From positions 353,501-417,500 of the forward strand of contig NZ_CP025135.1 of assembly GCF_002833405.1 (NCBI RefSeq): DNA of 64,000 nucleotides, given 5' to 3'. The stretch comes from Planococcus sp. MB-3u-03 (GTDB taxonomy: Bacteria; Bacillota; Bacilli; Bacillales_A; Planococcaceae). Under the pieces are notes generated by a model that did not search any database, was not told where the DNA came from, and worked only from the letters and a program-made list of their open reading frames with translations. A program made the position numbers and the translations under genes. This document shows, one piece after another, positions 1-8,287 of this stretch. Position 1 is the first letter of the stretch. Every line of letters begins with the position of its first letter.

Positions 1-621
1 TCGGTTGAAGGAAAAGAACAGGCATCTAAGAAATCATCGAACTCATCATCTACCTATACAGTTAAAAGCGGCGACACTTTGTTCAAGATCGCTTCCGCCC
101 ACGGAATCTCATTGGATCAATTGATGAGCTGGAACAACATCTCCGGCCACACGATCTACCCTGGACAAGAATTCGCAGTTAAAGGCGCCGCAGCAAAAGC
201 GGCAGCACCTGCACCAGCAGCACCGGCAGCAAAAGCTCCGGCTAAAGAAGCACCAAAATCAACTCAAGCAGCACCAACACCTGCAAGTGCACCAGCAGCA
301 GCTAAACCAGCAGCAGCTTCTACACAATCAGGTAAAGAAATGACAGTATCCGCAACAGCTTACACAGCTTATTGCGCGGGCTGCTCAGGAGTTACACGTA
401 CAGGAATCGACTTGCGTTCGAACCCGAACCAAAAAGTCATCGCAGTTGACCCATCCGTTATCCCACTCGGTTCAAAAGTATGGGTTGAAGGATACGGAAC
501 AGCAATCGCTGGCGACACTGGCGGAGCAATCAAAGGCAACAAGATCGACGTCTTCATCCCAACTCAAGGCGAAGCTTTGAACTGGGGACGTAAAAACGTA
601 ACAATTAAAATTCTAGACTAA
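1..621 (+). CDS. LysM and 3D domain cell-wall protein (5' partial)
   Basis: The reading frame is open from the first base, so the N-terminus lies outside the window. The visible part holds a LysM peptidoglycan-binding repeat (about residues 19-62, YTVKSGDTLFKIA to the YPGQEF end). A low-complexity Ala/Pro/Lys linker of about 50 residues follows. The C-terminus is a 3D domain with its three Asp landmarks (RTGIDLR, IAVDPSVIPLGS, AGDTGGAIKGNKIDVF). Family knowledge: 3D domains resemble lytic transglycosylase (MltA-like) barrels, and LysM-3D proteins such as B. subtilis YocH are secreted wall hydrolases. The same role is inferred here. Two terminators follow the stop codon. Confidence 0.88.
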   Translation, partial: SVEGKEQASKKSSNSSSTYTVKSGDTLFKIASAHGISLDQLMSWNNISGHTIYPGQEFAVKGAAAKAAAPAPAAPAAKAPAKEAPKSTQAAPTPASAPAAAKPAAASTQSGKEMTVSATAYTAYCAGCSGVTRTGIDLRSNPNQKVIAVDPSVIPLGSKVWVEGYGTAIAGDTGGAIKGNKIDVFIPTQGEALNWGRKNVTIKILD

Positions 622-640
622 TATTTATATAAGCTACAAA

Positions 641-672
641 GCCGAGGTGACCATTCCCTCGGCCTTTTTTTA
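641..672 (+). terminator. Rho-independent terminator after the LysM-3D gene
   Basis: A GCCGAGG / CCTCGGC stem is followed directly by a run of seven T. Confidence 0.85.
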
Positions 673-677
673 TGTCT

Positions 678-707
678 GCCTTTGCACCTATGCAAAGGCT
701 TTTTTTT
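678..707 (+). terminator. Second terminator in series
   Basis: An eight-base-pair stem, GCCTTTGC / GCAAAGGC, with a six-base loop is followed by eight T. It lies only a few bases after the first terminator, so the LysM-3D transcript is doubly stopped. Confidence 0.75.
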
Positions 708-832
708 GTTAACTATGACTTTTTTTAATGAATAGTCAGAAATCTATTGAAATCAAAGTTAGGAGGCATATAATGTGGGGTATAGTTATTAAGTATTTAT
801 AATTTTTATACCTATTAAAGGAGGCGCATGAG

Positions 833-1588
833 ATGGCAGAGAAGAAGAATGTTTCCAGACGCGATTTCCTGAAGACGTCAGGGATCGCGGCAGGCGCTCT
901 CGTCGGTGGAGGAATCATAGGTGGAGTGATTGGGGCAAATACACGTCAGGATACAGCAGCTCCAAGCGGCGGTGAAGCTGGCCATAGCGGCGGGGCAGAA
1001 ACGACCGAAGCGGTACGTGGTTTGCAATTTTTCAAGAACCAACAGGAGTTTGCGGTATTGCAGCAAGCGACCGAACGTATTTTCCCGGAAGATGATTTGG
1101 GGCCAGGCGCAATCGGTCTTGGTGTTCCATTTTTTATCGATCACCAGCTTGCAGGCAGCTACGGCGAGAATTCGAGGGAGTATATGCAGCCGCCATTTGA
1201 AGAAGGTGAAACGACTCAGGGCTATCAAAGCCGCCTGAAGCGCAATGAGTTGTTCAGACAAGGCTTGCAGAAAATGCAGCAGGAAGCGCAAAGCCGCTTC
1301 GAAGCGAATTTCGTCGATTTAGAAGGCGAGCAGATGGATGAAATTTTGACAGCTTTCCAGGATGACGAAGTGGAAATGCAGGGGACTAGCGCCCAATTCT
1401 TTTTCCGCCTTCTGCGGCAGGCGACATTGAACGGCGCATACGCCGATCCGATTTACGGAGGCAACCAAAACATGGAAGCGTGGCGCATGAAAGGGTTCCC
1501 TGGCCACCGTCCGTCTTATATCAATGAAATCGAAAGCGAAGACTTTGTGGAAATGGATCCGCATTCAGTAGGAGACATGCTGAGCTAA
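833..1588 (+). CDS. Tat-exported gluconate 2-dehydrogenase subunit 3-like protein
   Basis: The protein of 251 residues starts at an ATG behind AAAGGAGG. The N-terminus carries a clear twin-arginine motif (SRRDFLKT) and a Gly/Ala-rich hydrophobic segment, so export by the Tat pathway is expected. The rest resembles the small (gamma) subunit of membrane-bound gluconate 2-dehydrogenase-type enzymes. It heads a tightly spaced unit with a GMC flavoprotein, TatA and TatC. Inference: it supplies the only export signal of the complex and carries the flavoprotein out by hitch-hiking. No cytochrome c subunit is encoded nearby, so the electron acceptor is unknown. Confidence 0.85.
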   Translation: MAEKKNVSRRDFLKTSGIAAGALVGGGIIGGVIGANTRQDTAAPSGGEAGHSGGAETTEAVRGLQFFKNQQEFAVLQQATERIFPEDDLGPGAIGLGVPFFIDHQLAGSYGENSREYMQPPFEEGETTQGYQSRLKRNELFRQGLQKMQQEAQSRFEANFVDLEGEQMDEILTAFQDDEVEMQGTSAQFFFRLLRQATLNGAYADPIYGGNQNMEAWRMKGFPGHRPSYINEIESEDFVEMDPHSVGDMLS

Positions 1589-1608
1589 ATTAAGAAGGGG
1601 GATTACGT

Positions 1609-3321
1609 ATGGCGACAACGCTAGATAAAGTAGACGTAGTAACGGTAGGGGTCGGCTGGACCGGCGGAATCATCGCTGCCGAATGTGCAAAAGAAGGACT
1701 GAAAGTCGTCGGGCTTGAGCGCGGGCAAGAGCGTTCGACTGCGGATTACTCGATGGTCCATGATGAATACCGTTATGCCATCCGCTATGAATTGATGCAG
1801 GATTTATCAAAAGAGACCATCACGTTCCGAAATTCCAGAAACCAGCGCGCCCTGCCGATGCGGCAGATGGGCTCTTTCTTGCTAGGTGAAGGATTGGGAG
1901 GCGCAGGCACTCACTGGAACGGCCAAAACTGGAGATTTTTGCCTTATGACTTTGAAATCAAATCCATGACAGATGCGAAATACGGTGCGAATAAGCTGCC
2001 TGCGGAATATACTTTGCAGGATTGGGGCATCACTTATGACGAACTCGAACCATATTTCGATAGATTCGAAAAAACGGCGGGTATTTCAGGTGAAGATAAA
2101 AACCCGTTCTGGGGCGAGCGGTCGTCGGATTATCCAACGCCGCCAATGAAAAAGACACCGTTATTGTCAAAGTTTGAAACCGCCACCACCAACCTGGGGT
2201 ATTCACCGTTCATGATGCCTTCTGCAAACTTATCGGAAGCATATGAAAATCCGGACGGCCAGCAAATCGCCGCTTGCCAGTACTGTGGGTTCTGTGAACG
2301 CTTCGGCTGTGAGTACGGCGCAAAGACATCACCTGAAATCACCGTCGTTCCAACAGCTCGCGACACTGGAAATTACGATATCCGCTTTAACGCCAATGTA
2401 GTAGAAGTGATGAAAGAAGGCGATCGTGTTACGGGTGTACGCTATCTCGACACGGTGACTTTCGAAGAATTCATCCAGCCGGCAGAAGTGGTCGTGTTGA
2501 CAAGTTATGTTTTGAACAATGCGAAACTGCTGATGGTATCTGAAATTGGCCAAATGTATGACCCTGAAACAGGTCGCGGATCTCTTGGCAAAAACTACGC
2601 ATACCAAATTCTTCCGGGTGCATCCGGCTTTTTCGATGACCAGATGAATGTCTTCATGGGAGCGGGCGCACTCGGTATGACGATTGATGATTTCAACGGC
2701 GATTCTTTTGACCATGGAGATCTTGACTTTATCCACGGCGCCAGCCTATCAATGACACAAACTGGATCGCGCCCGATCGCATCCAATCCACTGCCGCCTG
2801 ATACGCCGTCTTGGGGCGCTGATTTCAAGAGAGCTTCCATTGAAAATTACACGCGGACACTGTCTGTCGGCGGACAAGGTGCATCCATGCCTCACCGCGA
2901 TAATTACATGACACTCGATGGGACATACAAAGATGTTTACGGAGTGCCGCTTCTGCAATTGACTTATAACTTCACAGACCAGGACCGTGCATTGCATCAA
3001 TACGTCACGGAAAGAGCTGCTGAAATCATGCAGGAAATGGGTGCGAAAACAGTCGTCGGCAGATCGCCGATTTCCGATTATGACATCGTCCCTTATCAAA
3101 CGACGCATAATACAGGCGGCACCATCATGGGGGCAGATCCTGAAACGAGTGTCGTAAACAACTACTTGCAGCATTGGGATATGGAAAACCTGTTTGTTGT
3201 AGGCGCAGGGAACTTCGCGCATAACGGCGGCTATAACCCAACCGGCACAGTCGGTGCGCTGGCATACCGCTGCGCAGAAGGCATTATCAGATACAGCCAA
3301 GAAGGCGGTTCTTTAGTTTAA
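1609..3321 (+). CDS. GMC-family flavin oxidoreductase (dehydrogenase large subunit)
   Basis: The protein of 570 residues begins 20 bases after the preceding gene. An N-terminal FAD-binding Rossmann motif (VGVGWTGGIIAAE) and the C-terminal GMC region (HNTGG, then AHNGGYNPTGT) identify an FAD-dependent alcohol or sugar-acid dehydrogenase of the gluconate 2-dehydrogenase alpha-subunit type. It has no signal peptide of its own, which fits co-translocation with the Tat-signal subunit upstream. A short Cys cluster (CQYCGFCERFGCEYG, about residues 224-238) is present, as in many members of this group. The substrate cannot be read from the sequence. Confidence 0.88.
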   Translation: MATTLDKVDVVTVGVGWTGGIIAAECAKEGLKVVGLERGQERSTADYSMVHDEYRYAIRYELMQDLSKETITFRNSRNQRALPMRQMGSFLLGEGLGGAGTHWNGQNWRFLPYDFEIKSMTDAKYGANKLPAEYTLQDWGITYDELEPYFDRFEKTAGISGEDKNPFWGERSSDYPTPPMKKTPLLSKFETATTNLGYSPFMMPSANLSEAYENPDGQQIAACQYCGFCERFGCEYGAKTSPEITVVPTARDTGNYDIRFNANVVEVMKEGDRVTGVRYLDTVTFEEFIQPAEVVVLTSYVLNNAKLLMVSEIGQMYDPETGRGSLGKNYAYQILPGASGFFDDQMNVFMGAGALGMTIDDFNGDSFDHGDLDFIHGASLSMTQTGSRPIASNPLPPDTPSWGADFKRASIENYTRTLSVGGQGASMPHRDNYMTLDGTYKDVYGVPLLQLTYNFTDQDRALHQYVTERAAEIMQEMGAKTVVGRSPISDYDIVPYQTTHNTGGTIMGADPETSVVNNYLQHWDMENLFVVGAGNFAHNGGYNPTGTVGALAYRCAEGIIRYSQEGGSLV

Positions 3322-3340
3322 TTTGTGAGGAGGAAAAGAT

Positions 3341-3568
3341 ATGGGTGGATTGGCTTCAATTGGTGTACCAGGATTGATTATCATCTTGGTTATCGTGCTG
3401 ATTATTTTCGGGCCGAAAAAACTGCCGGAAATCGGCGGGGCCGTAGGCAAAACTTTCTCGGAATTCAAACGTTCGACGAAAGGGCTCATGGACGATGATG
3501 ACGAAGACGATAAAGATAAAAAAGACAAAAAAGACACAGCAGAAACGAATAAAACCGAAAGTTTATGA
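3341..3568 (+). CDS. tatA: Twin-arginine translocase subunit TatA/E
   Basis: The protein of 75 residues has one N-terminal membrane helix, the FGPKKLPE hinge, an amphipathic helix and a highly charged Asp/Lys tail. This is the TatA architecture, and the protein would form the pore-like component of the Tat translocase. It sits between the Tat-exported dehydrogenase genes and tatC, preceded by GAGGAGG. This suggests a dedicated TatAC pair for that enzyme, as B. subtilis tatAdCd serves PhoD. Confidence 0.93.
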   Translation: MGGLASIGVPGLIIILVIVLIIFGPKKLPEIGGAVGKTFSEFKRSTKGLMDDDDEDDKDKKDKKDTAETNKTESL

Positions 3569-3578
3569 AGGTGGTTAA

Positions 3579-4466
3579 ATGGATCCGTACGGAGAAAACA
3601 ATCTGATCAGTCCCTTGCATAAGAAAAAGGCGAGCGAAGATCCGGCGGGACAGGAAAAGCAGAAAGCCGACTCCGGAACGGAACATGAAACCGGAGACGT
3701 GTTAAAAGAGCCGACTCCGGGAGGGGGGCAAAAACCCCCTGAAGAGCCGGAAGACAGAGTGGAAACCTTAGTCGACCATTTGGGGGATTTGCGAAAACAA
3801 TTGATTAAAAGTTCCATCGTTTTCCTATTCTTCCTATTGCTCGTATTTTCCACGCTGAATTTCTGGTTTCCTTATGTGGTGAAAGGCAATGATCTGGTGA
3901 TTCTCGGTCCGCTCGAAGTCGTGAAATTCTATACGTCGATTTCCGCCACCATGGCGCTCGGCTTATCGCTGCCGTTTTTGATCCATTTCATCTGGCAGTT
4001 CGTCAAACCGGGACTTGAAGAAACCGAAGCCCGATTTCTCGGATTGTATTCGCCGGTCATGCTGTTATTGTTTGTATTCGGCGTCGCTTTTGGTTACTTT
4101 ATCGTCAACCCGTTGAGCTATCAATTTTTGATTGGCCTCGGGGCAGCGAATTTTGATGTAATGATTTCAGCGAACGAGTATGTCCATTTCTTGATCATGA
4201 CGACGATTCCGCTGGGCTTGTTGTTTGAAATGCCGATCTTGGCCTTGTTCTTGTCATCGATCGGTGTCTTGACCTCTGGATCGATGAAGAAAGTCCGGAA
4301 ATGGTCGTATCTTGGCTTAGCGGTTGTCTCAGCTTTGATTACGCCACCGGATTTTCTGAGCCAGCTGCTGGTGTTGATTCCGATGGCAGGGCTTTACGAA
4401 GCCAGTATTTATGTGGTGAAGAAAATGGAAGCACGCAACGAACGCATGGAAGATACGACTGTATAA
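3579..4466 (+). CDS. tatC: Sec-independent translocase TatC with N-terminal extension
   Basis: The protein of 295 residues begins 10 bases after tatA. The TatC core starts only near residue 63 (VETLVDHLGDLRKQL, equivalent to the usual cytoplasmic N-terminus) and continues with about six membrane segments. Usual length is about 240-260, so the first 60 or so hydrophilic, Lys/Glu/Pro-rich residues are extra. No internal start with a ribosome binding site was found that would remove them. TatC recognises the twin-arginine signal; its likely client is the subunit encoded at the head of this operon. Confidence 0.93.
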   Translation: MDPYGENNLISPLHKKKASEDPAGQEKQKADSGTEHETGDVLKEPTPGGGQKPPEEPEDRVETLVDHLGDLRKQLIKSSIVFLFFLLLVFSTLNFWFPYVVKGNDLVILGPLEVVKFYTSISATMALGLSLPFLIHFIWQFVKPGLEETEARFLGLYSPVMLLLFVFGVAFGYFIVNPLSYQFLIGLGAANFDVMISANEYVHFLIMTTIPLGLLFEMPILALFLSSIGVLTSGSMKKVRKWSYLGLAVVSALITPPDFLSQLLVLIPMAGLYEASIYVVKKMEARNERMEDTTV

Positions 4467-4475
4467 TGGAAAGAA

Positions 4476-4522
4476 AAAAGGGCTGCCCAAAACATCATGA
4501 TATGATTTGGGCCAGCCCTTTT
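4476..4522. terminator. Terminator after the tat operon
   Basis: A long interrupted stem, AAAAGGGCTGCCCAAA against TTTGGGCCAGCCCTTTT, ends the dehydrogenase-tat unit and separates it from the acetyltransferase gene. Confidence 0.75.
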
Positions 4523-4555
4523 CCTGTATTGCTTACTCAAAAGGAGGACATGAAG

Positions 4556-5023
4556 ATGCCGATGGAAATCAGAGAAATCGAAGACTTGCGCGAAGTGGAT
4601 GCTATATACCTTGTGGAAGAAAGTGAATCTGAAGGATACCGTTTCCTGAGGAGGCTCGTCGATCAATACGAGGACGGAAGCAATCGTTTCGACCAACAAG
4701 GGGAAGTATTATACGGTGTGTTCGACCCTCACGGCAAATTGTTCGCAATCGGTGGATTGAACCGGGACCCTTATTCCACGAAAGAAGGAATCGGCAGGCT
4801 GCGGCGTATTTATATTGCAGATGCTGTAAGAAGAGAAGGAATCGGAACGAAATTGCTGCAAGCGATCATCGATTTTGCCAAAGGCCAATTCAGTGAGCTT
4901 GTGGTGCGGACGGATTCCGCTTCAGCGGATGCCTTTTACCGTGCGAACGGTTTCTCGGGTGACGTCGGCTTGCCGGATGTCACGCACCGGCTCGTTCTGG
5001 AGCAGCACGCTGCAAAAAAATAA
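4556..5023 (+). CDS. GNAT-family N-acetyltransferase
   Basis: The start is the ATG eight bases after AAGGAGG; an ATG six bases earlier is too close to that site. The 155-residue product has the GNAT acetyl-CoA loop (RRIYIADAVRREGIGTKLLQ, Q/RxxGxG/A type) near residues 84-103 and the C-terminal strand FYRANGF. The acceptor substrate is not predictable. The gene lies alone behind the tat terminator. Confidence 0.85.
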   Translation: MPMEIREIEDLREVDAIYLVEESESEGYRFLRRLVDQYEDGSNRFDQQGEVLYGVFDPHGKLFAIGGLNRDPYSTKEGIGRLRRIYIADAVRREGIGTKLLQAIIDFAKGQFSELVVRTDSASADAFYRANGFSGDVGLPDVTHRLVLEQHAAKK

Positions 5024-5180
5024 GCCCGAGTATCCGATTTCAAGCTTTTGACATCATTCACCCAATTGAACGAACGGCTAAAACTCCGTTTGCTAAATCA
5101 CCTTTTCTTGTACAATGGAAGTCGGAGGGCTGCCATTTCAGAAAAGGTGATTTTTTGAATTGCATCGGAGGTGGAAGAGA

Positions 5181-5687
5181 ATGCGCAAAGTGATTGTAAC
5201 GGCGTATGATGAGAGATGGCCAAATGCGTTTGAACATGCCGCAGCAGAAATTCTCGGCATGCTCGAATCCGACTGCCTGGATGTGCAGCATATCGGCAGT
5301 ACCGCAGTGCCGGGACTTGCGGCCAAGCCGGTGATTGATTTGCTCGTGATCGTTTCTGATATAGAAGCTATAGACCGCTTTGAGGAGGATTTCCGAAAGC
5401 TCGGCTATCAAGCCAAAGGCGAAAATGGGCTGCCGGGGAGACGTTATTTTGAACGCGGCGGCAATGAACGAACGCATCATGTCCATTGTTATGAACAAGG
5501 CAACCCTGAGGTTTCTCGCCATTTGGCATTTCGGGATTTCTTGAAAGCGAATCCGCAAATTGCCGCAGCATATGGTGAGTTGAAGATGAAGTTAGCGAAA
5601 CAATACCCCTTGGACATCGAACAATACATAAAAGGAAAACAGGCGATGGTCCAGGAAATTGAGAAAAAGGCGATGGGAGAGATTTGA
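5181..5687 (+). CDS. GrpB / UPF0157 nucleotidyltransferase-fold protein
   Basis: The ATG lies 7-8 bases after GGAGGTGG; the longer TTG-started frame has no ribosome binding site. The protein has 168 residues and carries the family landmark VQHIGSTAVPGLAAKPVIDLLV near residues 37-58. GrpB-family proteins have a nucleotidyltransferase fold and are usually of unknown role; E. faecalis and B. subtilis relatives (YqkA-like domain) are also uncharacterised. The stop overlaps the next start by one base (TGATG), so it is translationally linked to the NUDIX gene. Confidence 0.8.
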   Translation: MRKVIVTAYDERWPNAFEHAAAEILGMLESDCLDVQHIGSTAVPGLAAKPVIDLLVIVSDIEAIDRFEEDFRKLGYQAKGENGLPGRRYFERGGNERTHHVHCYEQGNPEVSRHLAFRDFLKANPQIAAAYGELKMKLAKQYPLDIEQYIKGKQAMVQEIEKKAMGEI

Positions 5688-6100
5688 TGGAAATGGCGAA
5701 TTGGAAAGGCGCTGCTGGCGTCTGTGTAAACGAGCGGAACGAAATTTTATTGGTGCTCATGAAAGCACCGGAAGAAGACAGCAAATGGTCGGTTCCCGCA
5801 AGCGGCATGGAAGCGGGCGAGACGCTTGAACAATGCTGTGAACGTGAGTTTGAGGAAGTGACGGGGCTAACGGTCAAGGCAGGGGAAATCTTGAAGACAC
5901 GGGACGGCAATTATGAAGATGCTGCCGTGTCATTTGATCTGCATTATTTTCGGGTCGAAGTGACAGGCGGCGAATTAATCATCCCGAAAGATGATTTCTT
6001 AATCGAGGACATCGCCTGGAAATCCATCACAGACATCGAAAAATTGGAGCTTGCCTATCCGGATGATTTGGAGCTTTTCAAGTCTCTTATTGCAGCTTGA
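5687..6100 (+). CDS. NUDIX hydrolase
   Basis: The protein of 137 residues starts within the stop codon of the GrpB-like gene. It has a complete NUDIX box (G-x5-E-x7-REFEE-x-TG, about residues 44-65, beginning GMEAGETLEQ), which binds the catalytic metal. The family hydrolyses nucleoside diphosphates linked to another moiety; the specific substrate is not evident. Pairing with a GrpB-like gene suggests, but does not prove, a nucleotide-related role. Confidence 0.9.
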   Translation: MEMANWKGAAGVCVNERNEILLVLMKAPEEDSKWSVPASGMEAGETLEQCCEREFEEVTGLTVKAGEILKTRDGNYEDAAVSFDLHYFRVEVTGGELIIPKDDFLIEDIAWKSITDIEKLELAYPDDLELFKSLIAA

Positions 6101-6170
6101 ATGCAGCAGGATTTAAAAAAATGAGGCTGGGGTAAAGAACAAGAAACAAAGTTTTCGGGAGGGCGATCGC

Positions 6171-6347
6171 ATGGACAAGGAACGGAAGTACAAAGAAGGC
6201 GAGAAACTGCTGCCGGATGTGGAACCGGGCCGCCATCAGCCAACGGACAAGGAAATGGATCCGATGCCGGACAGGGAGTTGGAATACGAAGAAAATTCCA
6301 ATGAAAAATACCGGGACCAGACACCGGATGAAAACAAGAATGATTAG
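6171..6347 (+). CDS. Small charged hypothetical protein
   Basis: A 58-residue frame starts at an ATG behind GGGAGGG. The product is very hydrophilic and rich in Glu, Asp, Lys and Pro, with no membrane segment and no Cys; it begins MDKERKYKEGEKLLPDVEPG. No family was recognised. The good ribosome binding site, the amino-acid composition and the terminator directly after the stop support a real gene. Confidence 0.55.
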   Translation: MDKERKYKEGEKLLPDVEPGRHQPTDKEMDPMPDRELEYEENSNEKYRDQTPDENKND

Positions 6348-6355
6348 ATCGATCG

Positions 6356-6381
6356 GCCGCTTGCAATAGAGCGGCATTTTT
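6356..6381 (+). terminator. Terminator after the small charged protein
   Basis: A GCCGCT / AGCGGC stem is followed by ATTTTTC. Confidence 0.65.
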
Positions 6382-6442
6382 CATGTGGTTTAGATAAGAA
6401 AGGTTTCGAAGCCTGTTCATCAGGAAGGAAAGGGGGAGGCTT

Positions 6443-7393
6443 ATGCCGCGACATCAATTTGCGAATGCAGTGTGGCAAGAGGAGAACGCGATGGAGGCGG
6501 CGGATTTCCGCCAATTGCTCACAGATAATCCGAAGCTTCAGCAATGGATTGATCAATCGAAAAATTTAACCGTCAATATTCTTCATGCCGACACTTCCCA
6601 GCTCGGCAAGGAAGTCTTATGGGGCTCATTGATTTATAAGCAAAGCCGTCATGCACGGGACGCCCAGGACGTCTTTCATTTTTATGTATCTCCGGAACTA
6701 TTGGTGACCAGCACGCTTGATTTCGAGGAAGACTTGGATATGCCAAGGCATTTGATGATCCAGCAGATGGGAAATGCGGAATCGCCGATTGAAGTGATGA
6801 TGATTTTGCTCGGGGGAATGGTCGGTTCGGTTTTGCATAAAATCGACGGCTTTGAAGAGCGGCTCCATCAATTGCTGTGGAATATCAAAGAACACAATAA
6901 CCGCCAAACCCTGGAAAGCATCGAAGAAGTGCGGCACGAGATATTGTTATGGAAGCACTTGATCATGGGATTCCGGGAAATCAGTATGGCGGTTGAAGAG
7001 ACCTTTGGCGAAGGTGTTCGTGAGCGGAGAGAGTACAAGCGGACCTCTAGGCGAATCGATCGCTGTGTCATGCTCGTTGAATCGTACGAAGACGAAATTC
7101 GCAATATGGTCGATATGGAAAATGTCGTCGCCAATTATCGAGGCAATGAAATCGTCAAAACACTCACCGTCTTGACCACCTTGTTTACGCCGGTTATGGC
7201 CTGGGGTGCCTTATGGGGAATGAATTTCCGCATAATGCCGGAGCTTGAGTTGAGGTATGGTTATGTGCTGTCAATTGCTGTCATCTTGACTTCCACGTTC
7301 TTACTGTATTTGTATTTCAAGCAAAAAGGCTGGACAGGAGATATTCTCCGCTCGATCGACAACAAAGGCAAAGAAAAACAAAGGCAGGACTGA
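6443..7393 (+). CDS. CorA-like divalent cation transporter
   Basis: The protein of 316 residues follows GGGGGAGG. A long cytoplasmic alpha/beta and helical region precedes two C-terminal membrane helices. The first helix ends in WGMNF, which keeps the GMN selectivity motif of the CorA family. Family knowledge: CorA proteins are pentameric channels for Mg2+ (some for Co2+, Ni2+ or Zn2+). The region after TM2 is unusually long and basic (KQKGWTGDILRSIDNKGKEKQ). Assignment to the family is firm; ion specificity is open. Confidence 0.88.
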   Translation: MPRHQFANAVWQEENAMEAADFRQLLTDNPKLQQWIDQSKNLTVNILHADTSQLGKEVLWGSLIYKQSRHARDAQDVFHFYVSPELLVTSTLDFEEDLDMPRHLMIQQMGNAESPIEVMMILLGGMVGSVLHKIDGFEERLHQLLWNIKEHNNRQTLESIEEVRHEILLWKHLIMGFREISMAVEETFGEGVRERREYKRTSRRIDRCVMLVESYEDEIRNMVDMENVVANYRGNEIVKTLTVLTTLFTPVMAWGALWGMNFRIMPELELRYGYVLSIAVILTSTFLLYLYFKQKGWTGDILRSIDNKGKEKQRQD

Positions 7394-7409
7394 TCCCAGT
7401 CCTGCCTTT
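7383..7409. terminator. Bidirectional terminator between convergent genes
   Basis: A GGCAGGACTG / CAGTCCTGCC stem includes the corA-like stop codon and serves the convergent small gene as well. Confidence 0.7.
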
Positions 7410-7410
7410 G

Positions 7411-7722
7411 TCATTTCGGTTTGTCTTTTTTCAGTTCTTCGAGCACTTCGGTGTAGCGATGCAAGTCGCGGTCGTCGTATTTGCCGATATAATTGATCAG
7501 CATTTCCTCGACGTCCCGCCGTTGCCGCTCGGCTGCGATGAGTTTTTCTTTCATCGACTTCTGCTTCCAAAGGATCGTATCTTCCACGTCTTCCATTTTG
7601 TTAAGCATATCGATTTCTGCGAGCAGTACCAATGCGGCATTCTTTTTTTCTTCATACTTCTTCAATGCCTTGTCAATTTTCCGTGTGTCGTTCTCATAGG
7701 TCATATTGGAATACATCGACAT
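7411..7722 (-). CDS. Hypothetical coiled-coil protein
   Basis: The ATG at 7722 is about eight bases after GGAGGAGGA; an ATG two codons upstream is too close to it. The product of about 103 residues is almost wholly helical and charged, with heptad-like spacing (KIDKALKKYEEKKNAALVLL and onward), ending KKDKPK. No signal or membrane segment is seen and no family was recognised. It is convergent with the CorA-like gene. Confidence 0.6.
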   Translation of the reverse strand: MSMYSNMTYENDTRKIDKALKKYEEKKNAALVLLAEIDMLNKMEDVEDTILWKQKSMKEKLIAAERQRRDVEEMLINYIGKYDDRDLHRYTEVLEELKKDKPK

Positions 7723-7828
7723 ATGCATGCTCCTCCTCCGCCATTTATACTTTTACATTAACAGATATTAGAATATTCTGTCTATAATAATAGGCAAAAA
7801 GATGGCGGAAACCCTTCTCCATCCTAAT

Positions 7829-8164
7829 TCATGAAGTGCTTTCCGCCGTCTTTGCAGGTTCTATCCAATTTTGTGACCAACGTTCGATTTCCTTCATGAC
7901 CGGCTGCAGCGAAGCACCTTTTTCGGTCAACGAATATTCAATACGTACGGGGGTCTCGGGGTGGACGGTGCGTTCGACCAAACCGTCTCCTTCTAAGGTT
8001 TTCAGCCGTTCAGAAAGGAGGCGGCCGCTGATCCCGATTTCTTCCGTCAATTGGCCAAAGCGCTTGGGTTCGGCCATCAATTGATGGATGATCAGCCCTG
8101 TCCAACGCTGTCCCAATAAGGAAATAGCTGCTTCAAACCGTGGGCAAATTTCCTGGCTTTTCAT
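7829..8164 (-). CDS. HxlR/DUF24-type redox regulator, YodB/CatR-like
   Basis: The start is the ATG eight bases after AAGGAG. The 111-residue winged-helix protein closely follows B. subtilis YodB/CatR as I recall them: an N-terminal Cys (residue 7, in EICPRFEAA), then LLGQRWTGLIIHQLM, KRFGQLTEEI, LSERLKTLE and PETPVRIEYSLTEKG. In YodB the N-terminal Cys senses quinones and diamide by thiol chemistry. It is divergent from a catechol-dioxygenase-type gene with an operator-like promoter between them. This matches the CatR-catDE arrangement and suggests control of that gene by quinones. Confidence 0.85.
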   Translation of the reverse strand: MKSQEICPRFEAAISLLGQRWTGLIIHQLMAEPKRFGQLTEEIGISGRLLSERLKTLEGDGLVERTVHPETPVRIEYSLTEKGASLQPVMKEIERWSQNWIEPAKTAESTS

Positions 8165-8224
8165 GTTCACCGCTCCTTTTTCTTCATAATAGCATATCCA
8201 TATAAGAATTAAAAAACAGATGAC

Positions 8225-8269
8225 TTGACGTAACTAGGTTATTAAAATAAAATTAGTTACAAATAGTAA
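8225..8269 (+). promoter_or_regulatory. SigmaA promoter with overlapping operator-like repeats for the dioxygenase gene
   Basis: TTGACG (8225-8230), 17 bases, TAAAAT (8248-8253). An inverted repeat GTAACTA (8230-8236) / TAGTTAC (8254-8260) flanks the -10 box, and a second palindrome TTACAAATAGTAA (8257-8269) covers the expected transcript start. The position fits repression by the divergent YodB/CatR-like protein. Confidence 0.65.
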
Positions 8270-8287
8270 GTGGATGGAGGAATTATA

